From: an uncultured Ruminococcus sp.
GTDB taxonomy: Bacteria; Bacillota; Clostridia; Oscillospirales; Acutalibacteraceae
DNA: 12,457 nt
NCBI GenBank assembly: GCA_900554995.1
Contig: USJJ01000015.1
Coordinates: forward strand, 1 to 12,457
Direction: 5' to 3'
Under the pieces are notes generated by a model that ran no database searches, was not told the origin of the DNA, and saw only the letters and a program-made list of their open reading frames with translations. The translations under genes were made by a program, and so were the position numbers. Shown piece by piece: positions 6,364-12,457 of the stretch (within the stretch, counting starts at the first letter, position 1; each line of letters begins with the position of its first letter).

Positions 6364-6615
6364 AACAGCTTTGACGGGAAAAAGTAAGCGAAAAAGGATG
6401 CAAAGAGAACTTTCGGTCGGTGTAAGAAAGTGTGAGAGTTTCGCCCAAATACATCTCCGAGCTGCGCGGCTGAAAAATGCAGTAGGCTGTGCCGTGTGCG
6501 TGCGTTAAACGTCAGAGTATATATGTACTCGCCGAGGCCGTTCCCGTGAGGGTTCGGTGAACAGAGGTGGTAACACGATAATTCGTCCTCTGCCCTAAGG
6601 GCAGGGGGCTTTTTC
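6364..6615 (+). promoter_or_regulatory. T-box riboswitch (tyrosine type) upstream of tyrS
   Basis: The roughly 250-nt leader ends in the hallmark T-box sequence AGGTGGTAACACG (6565-6577). Its TGGT (6568-6571) is complementary to an ACCA tRNA end, as in tRNA-Tyr. The bases around it can form the antiterminator CAGAGG.../CCTCTG. This excludes the terminator CCTCTGCCC/GGGCAGGGG plus T run at 6587-6614. Stem I appears to close through GGAT (6396-6399) and ATCT (6453-6456), placing UAC, a Tyr codon, at 6450-6452 as the probable specifier, followed by the usual A. Uncharged tRNA-Tyr should therefore allow read-through into tyrS. T-box and terminator are clear; the exact specifier pairing is inferred by eye. 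Confidence 0.92.
6586..6615 (+). terminator. T-box-controlled leader terminator
   Basis: CCTCTGCCC (6587-6595) pairs with GGGCAGGGG (6599-6607) around a TAA loop, followed by CTTTTT. Its 5' strand also takes part in the antiterminator, the normal T-box switch. Confidence 0.85.
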
Positions 6616-6652
6616 TGTCTAAAAATTTTTCACGAGAAAGGAAATATCAAGA

Positions 6653-7876
6653 ATGACAATTTATGACGAACTTGTTGCCCGCGGACTCATTGCTCAGGTC
6701 ACGGACGAAGATGAAATCAAGGAGCTTATCAACAACGGAAAGGCAGTTTTCTACATTGGATTCGATCCGACAGCCGACAGCCTCCATGTAGGTCACTTTA
6801 TGGCTCTCTGCCTTATGAAGAGACTTCAGATGGCAGGAAACAGACCGATCGCCCTGCTCGGCGGCGGCACAGGCATGATCGGCGATCCCTCGGGCAGAAC
6901 CGATATGAGAAAAATGCTCACTAAAGAGGACATTGACCACAACATCGCCTGCTTCAAGAAGCAGATGAGCCGTTTCATCGAATTCGGCGAGGGCAAGGCA
7001 ATGATGGTCAACAATGCCGACTGGCTTCTTGATCTCAACTATGTTGACGTTCTTCGTGAGGTCGGCGCATGCTTCTCCGTCAACAACATGCTTCGTGCCG
7101 AGTGCTACAAGCAGAGAATGGAAAAGGGTCTCAGCTTTCTTGAGTTCAACTACATGATTATGCAAAGCTATGATTTCTATCATCTTTTCAAGGAGTACGG
7201 CTGTAATATGCAGTTCGGCGGAGACGACCAGTGGTCAAATATGCTCGGCGGTACGGAGCTTATCAGAAAGAAGCTCGGCAAGGACGCTTACGCTATGACA
7301 ATCACCCTGCTGATGAACTCCGAGGGTAAAAAGATGGGCAAGACTGCTTCGGGCGCCGTTTGGCTCGATCCCGAAAAGACAAGTCCCTATGAGTTTTATC
7401 AGTACTGGCGCAACGTCGGCGATCAGGATGTCCTCAAGTGCATCCGTATGCTTACATTCCTCCCGCTTGAGCAGATTGATGAGATGGATCACTGGGAGGG
7501 CGCTCAGCTCAACGAGGCAAAGGATATCCTTGCGTTTGAGCTTACAAAGCTCGTCCACGGTGAGGAAGAGGCAGCCAAGGCGAGAGAGGCTTCAAAGGCA
7601 CTCTTCGGCGGCGGGGCAAACCTTGAGAATATGCCGGCAACTACTCTTTCGGATGCAGATTTCACCGACGGAAAGATTGACATTCTTGACATTCTTCTCA
7701 AGACAAATATCACAAAATCCCGCGGCGAGGGCAGACGTCTTGTTCAGCAGGGCGGCGTGTCCGTTGACGATAAGAAAGTAACCGATATCGGACTTTCATT
7801 CACCTCGGATGACCTCAAGGCAAACGCAATAATCGTGAAAAAGGGCAAGAAGATTTTCCACAAGGTTCAGGCATAA
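6653..7876 (+). CDS. tyrS: Tyrosyl-tRNA synthetase, 407 aa
   Basis: Class I aminoacyl-tRNA synthetase that charges tRNA-Tyr in the cytoplasm. Seen: [15 protein letters not shown] with the HIGH-type motif HVGH (45-48), [13 protein letters not shown] (70-82), the tyrosine-pocket region YMIMQSYDF (167-175) with QFGGDDQW (187-194), and the KMSKS-type loop KMGKT (227-231). A C-terminal S4-like RNA-binding domain covers about 345-405 ([19 protein letters not shown]). Length is typical. The ribosome binding site is modest (AAGGAA, about 9 nt upstream). Expression is controlled by the T-box in the leader, consistent with its function. Confidence 0.97.
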   Translation: MTIYDELVARGLIAQVTDEDEIKELINNGKAVFYIGFDPTADSLHVGHFMALCLMKRLQMAGNRPIALLGGGTGMIGDPSGRTDMRKMLTKEDIDHNIACFKKQMSRFIEFGEGKAMMVNNADWLLDLNYVDVLREVGACFSVNNMLRAECYKQRMEKGLSFLEFNYMIMQSYDFYHLFKEYGCNMQFGGDDQWSNMLGGTELIRKKLGKDAYAMTITLLMNSEGKKMGKTASGAVWLDPEKTSPYEFYQYWRNVGDQDVLKCIRMLTFLPLEQIDEMDHWEGAQLNEAKDILAFELTKLVHGEEEAAKAREASKALFGGGANLENMPATTLSDADFTDGKIDILDILLKTNITKSRGEGRRLVQQGGVSVDDKKVTDIGLSFTSDDLKANAIIVKKGKKIFHKVQA

Positions 7877-7898
7877 GCCGAAAGGGACGGGAAGAAAA

Positions 7899-8456
7899 AT
7901 GAAATTGGTAAAAGCATTTTTTGTGATGCTCTATATTCAGTTGGCGTTACAGTACTGTATAATTCCGATTATGCTTTTTGGATTAGACGAGGACGGAGAA
8001 TTTCGTGTATGGACTTATTTCTATTTCATTATCACTCTGCTTTCGTTTGTTGCAGTTCAGATTGTTGGTTGTGTTTGTGCCGTATCGGCAGTTAAAATGC
8101 ATATGAAATCGGAATCCGAAGCATTGGAAAAATCGTGGATACTTTTAAAAATTAAAACAATTCCGTTCTATGTTTTAAATTTTATTTACGGATTAGCTTA
8201 CACGGTTACATTGATCGGTGCGAGCCGTGGTATGGTTGTCCTGTTAATATTTCCGCTGCTTATACCTATCTGGTACACCTGCGCTTTCATTGTACAGAGC
8301 GGATTTTTCGGGGCGGCAAATGTTGCAATGCTTCGCAAAAAATACGGTGATAACATATCGCTGATTCACTATGTTTTGCAGTTTATTCCAGTGCTTGATG
8401 TTCTCAGTACAATTATTCTCAAAAGCAAGTGCAGAAAACTGCAAACCGCGGAATAA
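7899..8456 (+). CDS. Hypothetical membrane protein with about four transmembrane helices, 185 aa
   Basis: I do not recognise this family. The protein shows hydrophobic helices at about residues 5-27, 37-64, 88-108 and 111-133, with an amphipathic segment near the C-terminus (about 155-172) and a Lys/Arg-rich end. There is no signal peptide, catalytic motif or soluble domain. It starts 22 nt after the tyrS stop with a GGGACGGGAA purine stretch before the ATG, so it is probably co-transcribed with tyrS and indirectly under T-box control. Codon use differs from tyrS (many TTA, TTG, ATT and AAA codons; tyrS prefers CTT/CTC and AAG), consistent with low expression or separate origin. A terminator follows directly. 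Confidence 0.75.
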   Translation: MKLVKAFFVMLYIQLALQYCIIPIMLFGLDEDGEFRVWTYFYFIITLLSFVAVQIVGCVCAVSAVKMHMKSESEALEKSWILLKIKTIPFYVLNFIYGLAYTVTLIGASRGMVVLLIFPLLIPIWYTCAFIVQSGFFGAANVAMLRKKYGDNISLIHYVLQFIPVLDVLSTIILKSKCRKLQTAE

Positions 8457-8462
8457 AGCTAT

Positions 8463-8497
8463 CCGACCTTTGATAATTTCAAGGGTCGGAATTTTTT
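8463..8497 (+). terminator. Terminator of the tyrS-membrane protein unit
   Basis: An 11-bp stem, CCGACCTTTGA (8463-8473) with TCAAGGGTCGG (8479-8489), contains one T-G wobble and is followed by AATTTTTT. The T run overlaps the stop codon of the convergent gene. On the minus strand the T tract is weak. Confidence 0.85.
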
Positions 8498-9500
8498 ATA
8501 TTCGGCTGATTATTTCATACGTTGCATCGGTTACGTCGGTTATTCCGCCGAAAATACAATTTATTTTCCCTTCCTCCGCCTGCATATCTATCAGCGAATC
8601 AAAAGCCTCATTCATCAGCGAGCGATAAGCCTTAAGCGAAAAGGCTATTCTGTTTTTTGTAAGCTCGGCGTCCTTTGTATGGAATCTGGCTGCAAAGGTT
8701 CTGCGTTCCTTTTTCGGTAAAAGTCGATGATAATGCTCCGAGGAAAACACGCCGAAGCTAAGCTCGGGAATTATAATATGCTCGACCGTTTCTCCGTCAA
8801 GAGAGCAAATACAGCTCACTACGTCGTAACCCGAGCTGAGCGCATAGCGGCGCAGTCTGTCAACAATAAGAGTTGAGGCAGCGCCTGTTTTGTCGACAAT
8901 CACGGCAAGGCGCTCACAGGCATCAAAGGCTTTCAGATTCAGCTCGACGCCCTCGGGAGTTATGCAGGAAACAAATCTTTTCGTCTCCGTGCCGACGCTG
9001 CCCTTCATTTTGCCGCCGCTCTTTTTCCACAGCTTTGAGGTGTAGGAAATTATATTGCTCATATTAACGCCGCTGCGGTCAATCCGCACCATATCCGATT
9101 TCACGCTCTGCGCCGCAGCCAAAAAGCGGTGACAACGCTCCGACATTTTATTTCGTTCGTTCCTGTAAATATGTAAAAGCTCACGTGGGAATTTTGTTTC
9201 AAAAAGATCGTCAAGATCAAGATTTATTTTTGATCTTTCAATTTCTTTTTCTTCAAGAAGATCTCCGTCGGCAATTAAAATTTCTTCATCCGGACAGATG
9301 ATTCCGAAACAGCCGTCGAACGAAAAAATAATTTCATTGTAAATATTTTTTTCTTCAAGCTCCGTCGAAACTGCCAAAAAAATTTTTTCTTTCAGCTCTG
9401 ACGAACCCCCTGAAACGGAATAAATATTTTCGGGAGCAACAAATCCCGACCTGACCCCGTTTGCCGTGTGCGTTCCGTAATAAAAGCAGCTGTTGTCCAT
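8496..9500 (-). CDS. PRK06851-like protein (predicted ATPase family) with two degenerate P-loops, 334 aa
   Basis: The layout matches, from memory, the PRK06851 family of Bacillota (about 360 aa, two tandem P-loop NTPase domains). The N-terminus YYGTHTANGVRSGF (7-20) corresponds to the family's GGNTAxGF start. A first domain begins at NIYSVSGGSSELKEKI (25-40). The second is introduced by RFVSCITPEGV (175-185) and continues LAVIVDKTGAASTLI (198-212), GYDVVSCICSLDGETVEHIIIPEL (224-247) and FSSEHYH. Where the family has a GGPGTGKST-type Walker A, domain 1 reads GGSSELKEK and domain 2 reads VDKTGAAST. Neither keeps the GK[ST] triad, so ATP binding is doubtful. Length and domain order are preserved. 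ATG 9500 is supported by GAGGTGATCC just upstream. It is divergent from the biotin ligase. Molecular role unknown. Confidence 0.7.
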   Translation of the reverse strand: MDNSCFYYGTHTANGVRSGFVAPENIYSVSGGSSELKEKIFLAVSTELEEKNIYNEIIFSFDGCFGIICPDEEILIADGDLLEEKEIERSKINLDLDDLFETKFPRELLHIYRNERNKMSERCHRFLAAAQSVKSDMVRIDRSGVNMSNIISYTSKLWKKSGGKMKGSVGTETKRFVSCITPEGVELNLKAFDACERLAVIVDKTGAASTLIVDRLRRYALSSGYDVVSCICSLDGETVEHIIIPELSFGVFSSEHYHRLLPKKERRTFAARFHTKDAELTKNRIAFSLKAYRSLMNEAFDSLIDMQAEEGKINCIFGGITDVTDATYEIISRI

Positions 9501-9521
9501 CGGATCACCTCATTCTTTTTT

Positions 9522-9549
9522 ATATTACATCTTATTCCCGGCAGGTAAA
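9522..9549 (-). promoter_or_regulatory. Likely promoter of the PRK06851-like gene
   Basis: On the minus strand TTTACC (9544-9549), a 16-bp spacer and TAATAT (9522-9527) lie about 20 bp before the start codon. Moderate match. Confidence 0.45.
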
Positions 9550-9556
9550 TTTGTGC

Positions 9557-9585
9557 TTGTAAAATGGTGAATTGAGTGATATTAT
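9557..9585 (+). promoter_or_regulatory. birA promoter
   Basis: TTGTAA (9557-9562), a 17-bp spacer and TATTAT (9580-9585), just before the AGGAGG ribosome binding site. The 5' UTR would be very short (about 12 nt). Confidence 0.6.
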
Positions 9586-9603
9586 TTACAGGAGGTGTAG
9601 GCT

Positions 9604-10347
9604 ATGCTCAACAGAGAAAAAATTTCAACCATACTTCCCGACACAACGGTAGTCACCTATTCCGTGACCGATTCCACCAACACGAGGGCAATTGCGCTCT
9701 CCGATACGGTCAGCGGAAATATTCTTGTTGCCGCCGAGGCGCAAACCAAAGGCAAGGGCAGACAGGGAAAGAGCTTCTATTCGCCTGCCGCAAGCGGAAT
9801 TTATTTTTCACTCATCGTGCATCCCGAGGGAGGTCTCAGAGACGTCGTGGCGATAACATCGGCAACGGCGGTTGCGGTCGCCGAAACCATCGAGGAAATG
9901 ACGGGACTTGATCCGAAAATAAAATGGGTCAACGATATTTATGTGAACGGCAGAAAGGTTTGCGGTATTCTCGTTCAGTCGATTATAAAAAGCGGCAGGA
10001 TAAAAGGTCTTTGCATAGGAATCGGAGTCAACATCAACACGGTGGATTTTCCCGATGATATTGCTTCACGTGCCGGCTCGCTCGGAGTTGAGATTGACCG
10101 TGAAATTTTCGTTGCAAGAATTGCAAAAAAGCTGATTGATTTCAGCAAAAATATTGACGACAAATCCTACCTCGATTATTACAGAAAAAAATCATACGTG
10201 ATAGGAAAGGAAATAAAATTCTACGAAAACAATGTTGAGCATTTTGCAAAGGCGATAGGAATTGATGATAATGCAAATCTGATCATCAATGAAAACGGAG
10301 AAACAAAAAAGCTCTCCAGCGGAAAGATCACAATCAGATTAAACTGA
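9604..10347 (+). CDS. birA: Biotin--[acetyl-CoA-carboxylase] ligase (monofunctional), 247 aa
   Basis: Attaches biotin to the biotin carboxyl carrier protein through biotinyl-AMP. Seen: DSTN (23-26), the biotinyl-AMP loop GKGRQGKSF (50-58), SGIYFSLI (64-71), KWVNDIYVNGRKVCGIL (107-123) with the conserved Lys118, and GIGVNIN. A small C-terminal SH3-like domain spans about 195-247. There is no N-terminal winged-helix domain, so unlike E. coli BirA it should not act as a DNA-binding repressor. Length is typical for group I ligases. AGGAGG lies 8-9 nt before the ATG. It stands alone between its promoter and a strong terminator. Confidence 0.95.
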   Translation: MLNREKISTILPDTTVVTYSVTDSTNTRAIALSDTVSGNILVAAEAQTKGKGRQGKSFYSPAASGIYFSLIVHPEGGLRDVVAITSATAVAVAETIEEMTGLDPKIKWVNDIYVNGRKVCGILVQSIIKSGRIKGLCIGIGVNINTVDFPDDIASRAGSLGVEIDREIFVARIAKKLIDFSKNIDDKSYLDYYRKKSYVIGKEIKFYENNVEHFAKAIGIDDNANLIINENGETKKLSSGKITIRLN

Positions 10348-10350
10348 AAA

Positions 10351-10385
10351 GAGAGACTGCATTTGATTTTGCAGTCTCTCCACTT
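10351..10385. terminator. Bidirectional terminator between birA and the coiled-coil gene
   Basis: A perfect 11-bp stem, GAGAGACTGCA (10351-10361) with TGCAGTCTCTC (10370-10380). The + exit is CACTTTTATA; the minus exit is TTTTCAG. It serves both convergent units. Confidence 0.8.
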
Positions 10386-11021
10386 TTATATATTATTATA
10401 TTTTTCTTCGGTCTGTCTGATAAGCTCAAGTGCCTCGGCGCTGTCCGATTTTTTCTTTGCGGTCTTTTTCGCCGTGGATTTTTTCGACGTTTTCTTCGGA
10501 GCGGCTTTCTTCTCCCTTTTCTCTGCCACGGCAGTCTCGCTAATCATTTCCTTGTAGCTTTTATTGATGCTCTTATACTCATTTCTGAGATCGGAAACGG
10601 AAATAAAAGTTTCACCGATCATATTTGAAACATTATCAAGATATGACTGAATCTCGTCGATTTTTTTCTTGGCGTCCGTAAGTTGTTCGGCAGTCATATT
10701 TTTAACCGACTTTTCAAGCGAACGCGCCGCATCGACGTATTTATCCGTGTACGCCTCGGTCTCCCTGAGAAAATCCTTTGTCGGCTGATTCGTTTTGAAA
10801 TTGTTCTCATACTCGGAGATTTTATGGGAAAGTTTTTCTATTTCTCGATCCTTTTCGGCAATCTCACTGCGAAGTTTTTCCGCCTCGGCTTTAAGACCGT
10901 TGAGCTTGTCGGAATCCTTTTTGATTCTGTTCAGCTTTATCTGCAAGGCGTTGATGTGGTTCATAACCTCATAGCAGTCATAGCCGCCGAACATCACCTT
11001 TTTCAGGATCACTTCCTGCAT
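10386..11021 (-). CDS. DivIVA-like coiled-coil protein with basic Ala/Lys/Pro tail, 211 aa
   Basis: The N-terminus LKKVMFGGYDCYEVMNHINAL (6-26) resembles the DivIVA/GpsB membrane-binding start, where FxGYDxxEV is the hallmark. It is followed by a long coiled coil (about 25-75), a second helical region (about 82-160) and a strikingly basic segment at 168-191 made almost only of Lys, Ala, Thr, Ser and Pro, like histone H1 tails. A short acidic helix ends the protein. Such proteins act at cell poles, septa or the envelope; the basic tail could contact nucleic acid or anionic membrane. It starts 16 nt after the mscL stop with AAGGAG before ATG, so it is the second gene of a two-gene unit. DivIVA-type is an inference from the N-terminal motif and coiled coil, not a firm family assignment. 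Confidence 0.7.
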   Translation of the reverse strand: MQEVILKKVMFGGYDCYEVMNHINALQIKLNRIKKDSDKLNGLKAEAEKLRSEIAEKDREIEKLSHKISEYENNFKTNQPTKDFLRETEAYTDKYVDAARSLEKSVKNMTAEQLTDAKKKIDEIQSYLDNVSNMIGETFISVSDLRNEYKSINKSYKEMISETAVAEKREKKAAPKKTSKKSTAKKTAKKKSDSAEALELIRQTEEKYNNI

Positions 11022-11037
11022 AATATCCGCTCCTTAA

Positions 11038-11463
11038 TTATTCAACATCGGATGTGCAATGGGGACACTTTACTGCGTCAATCGCAATTTCCGACTTGCA
11101 GTAAGGGCAAACCTTTGTTGTCGGTGTAGGCTCCTCTTCATCGGGCTTCTTGTGAAGTCTTTCGGAAACGTCGTTGATAGCTTTGACAATGGCAAAAATA
11201 ACGAGCGCCATAATAAAGAAATTGAGAACTGCTGTTATAAACTTTCCGTAGCCGATCGAAGCGTCACCGATTGTGACGGCAAGCGACGAGAAATCGACCT
11301 TGCCCAGGATGATACCGAGCAGCGGAGTTACAATATCTCCGACAAGCGAGTTGACGATCGCCTGAAAAGCTCCGCCGATGATAACGCCGACTGCGAGATC
11401 AATGACGTTGCCACGCATAATAAACTTCTTAAATTCCGCAATAAATCCTTTTTCTTTTGACAT
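11038..11463 (-). CDS. mscL: Large-conductance mechanosensitive channel, 141 aa
   Basis: Homopentameric membrane channel that opens on high membrane tension during hypo-osmotic shock. Seen: the N-terminal amphipathic helix (KGFIAEFKKFIMRGNVID, 5-22), first membrane helix about 17-44 with the pore-lining glycine pattern (AVGVIIGGAF), a short periplasmic loop, second helix about 72-97, and a cytoplasmic tail. The tail ends in a four-Cys zinc-ribbon-like motif (CPYC 119-122, CPHC 133-136), a common addition in clostridial homologues. An in-frame GTG exists at 11475, but it lies inside the ribosome binding site AGGTGGG, so ATG 11463 (8 nt downstream) is chosen. It leads an operon with the DivIVA-like gene from a clear promoter. 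Confidence 0.95.
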   Translation of the reverse strand: MSKEKGFIAEFKKFIMRGNVIDLAVGVIIGGAFQAIVNSLVGDIVTPLLGIILGKVDFSSLAVTIGDASIGYGKFITAVLNFFIMALVIFAIVKAINDVSERLHKKPDEEEPTPTTKVCPYCKSEIAIDAVKCPHCTSDVE

Positions 11464-11493
11464 AATAATACCCACCTACTGCAATTTCTATAT

Positions 11494-11522
11494 ATCTTAG
11501 CACATCTGTGTCTTTTTTTCAA
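11494..11522 (-). promoter_or_regulatory. mscL operon promoter
   Basis: On the minus strand TTGAAA (11517-11522), a 17-bp spacer and TAAGAT (11494-11499), about 30 bp before the mscL ATG. Confidence 0.75.
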
Positions 11523-11592
11523 GAATTTATAAAATTTTATGCTATTATTTTGCATTATTATGTTGTATAATTATATCAAAGGAGCTGATGTT

Positions 11593-12457
11593 ATGGCAAA
11601 ATTTATGGATGAAAATTTTCTTCTGTACAACGATACCGCAAAAAAGCTTTTCTTTGAGGGTGCAGCGGATATGCCGATTTTCGACTGGCACTGTCACCTT
11701 TCGCCGAGAGAAATTTATGAGAACAAACAGCCTGCCGATATTGCCGAATTGTGGCTCGGCGGAGATCACTATAAATGGAGAGCTATGCGCAGCTTCGGCA
11801 TTGAAGAGAGATATATAACCGGCGATGCATCGGGCTACGAAAAATTTAAAGCGTGGGCAAAGGTTCTGCCTGCCTGCATCGGCAATCCGCTCTACCATTG
11901 GACTCATCTTGAATTGCAGAGATATTTTGATATCTACGAACCTCTTAATGAGAAAACCTGCGATGAAATCTGGAACAAAGCCAATACAAAGATTGCCGAC
12001 GGCGGCTTCACTCCGAGGGAGCTTATTGAAAAGTCAAACGTAACCTGCCTTTGCACAACGGATGACGCCGCAGACAGTCTTGAATATCACAAACTCATTG
12101 CAAGCGATAAGAGCTTTAAATGCAAGATTCTGCCTGCATTCCGTCCCGACAAGGCTCTGAATATTGAACAGCCGACGTTCATTCCGTGTATTGAATCGCT
12201 TGAAAAAATCAGCGGCAAAAAAATTGACAGCTATAAAAATCTGACCTCGGTTCTAAAAAAACGGATAGACTTCTTCTCGAAAAACGGATGCCTTGCGAGC
12301 GATCACTCCTTTGCATATGTTCCGTATAACAGAGCAAGCGAGGATGAGCTTGAAATAATTTTCAAAAAAGCTCTCGTCGGTGAAATACTCACAACCGACG
12401 AGCAGGACAAATACCGCACCGAGCTTTTCAGATTCTTTGCCCGTGAGTATTCACGTC
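11593..12457 (+). CDS. uxaC: Uronate (glucuronate) isomerase, N-terminal 288 aa (partial, runs off window)
   Basis: Amidohydrolase-superfamily enzyme that converts D-glucuronate to D-fructuronate (and galacturonate to tagaturonate), the first step of hexuronate breakdown. The visible part shows MPIFDWHCHLSPREI (27-41) with metal-ligand histidines H33 and H35, and the UxaC-typical segments LWLGGDHYKWRAMRSFGI, HWTHLELQRYF, CTTDDAADSLEYH and ILPAFRPDKALNI. Full-length members have about 465-470 residues, so roughly 60% is present; no stop is met before the edge. ATG 11593 is supported by AAAGGAG 8 nt upstream. A TATAAT (11566-11571) lies just before the ribosome binding site but lacks a convincing -35 box. 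It is divergent from mscL. No other uronate gene is in view. Confidence 0.95.
   Translation, partial: MAKFMDENFLLYNDTAKKLFFEGAADMPIFDWHCHLSPREIYENKQPADIAELWLGGDHYKWRAMRSFGIEERYITGDASGYEKFKAWAKVLPACIGNPLYHWTHLELQRYFDIYEPLNEKTCDEIWNKANTKIADGGFTPRELIEKSNVTCLCTTDDAADSLEYHKLIASDKSFKCKILPAFRPDKALNIEQPTFIPCIESLEKISGKKIDSYKNLTSVLKKRIDFFSKNGCLASDHSFAYVPYNRASEDELEIIFKKALVGEILTTDEQDKYRTELFRFFAREYSR

Noticed and set aside
9558..9590. TGTAAA...TTTACA inverted repeat before birA, considered as a biotin operator
   Set aside because: It does not match the known BirA-type operator and lies within ordinary promoter elements; the ligase here has no DNA-binding domain.
11038..11107. Four-Cys zinc-ribbon tail on MscL as a novel fusion
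   Set aside because: This tail is a familiar feature of clostridial MscL proteins and the gene is otherwise ordinary.
11566..11571. TATAAT before uxaC as a full promoter
   Set aside because: No acceptable -35 box at 16-18 bp, and the transcript would begin at the ribosome binding site. Noted only in the gene entry.
1..12457. CRISPR arrays, insertion sequences and tandem repeats
   Set aside because: Reading both strands showed no regularly spaced repeats, no transposase and no terminal inverted repeats with target duplications.

Overview
The window looks like a chromosomal segment of a low-to-mid-GC Bacillota, most likely class Clostridia (a gut Oscillospirales/Ruminococcus-like organism). 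This is inferred from strong Shine-Dalgarno sites, consensus TTGACA/TATAAT promoters with 17-bp spacers, a T-box-controlled tyrS, an MscL with a C-terminal zinc ribbon, and a small holin-like type I toxin. No genus can be proven from this sequence alone.

Layout. Positions 1-70 hold the 3' end of a tRNA (probably tRNA-Thr) and its terminator. Positions 170-484 hold a compact locus with no long ORF: two near-perfect promoters face each other. The rightward one makes a roughly 100-nt RNA. The leftward one makes an mRNA for a 32-residue single-pass membrane peptide of the holin-like toxin (Hol_Tox) type. The two transcripts converge on a shared hairpin at about 258-303. This is the architecture of a type I toxin-antitoxin system and is the most interesting element in the window.

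Positions 547-5556 form a divergent metabolic locus. Leftward: an FGGY-family sugar kinase followed by a small cupin protein. Rightward: a class III PLP aminotransferase followed by a two-domain class II aldolase. The gene content suggests catabolism of an unidentified sugar or amino sugar by phosphorylation, transamination or isomerisation, and aldol cleavage; the substrate cannot be read from the sequence. Positions 5585-6630 hold trmB (leftward) and, from a back-to-back promoter, a tyrosine-type T-box leader feeding tyrS. An AT-rich four-helix membrane protein of unknown function follows tyrS.

Positions 8496-10380 hold a divergent pair: a protein related to the PRK06851 family of predicted ATPases, with both P-loops degenerated (leftward), and a monofunctional biotin-protein ligase (rightward). 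Positions 10386-11522 are a leftward two-gene operon, mscL followed by a DivIVA-like coiled-coil protein with a very basic tail. From 11593 to the window end runs the 5' part of uxaC (uronate isomerase), cut off by the edge. Most gene ends carry visible intrinsic terminators, several usable from both strands, so the transcription units are well delimited.
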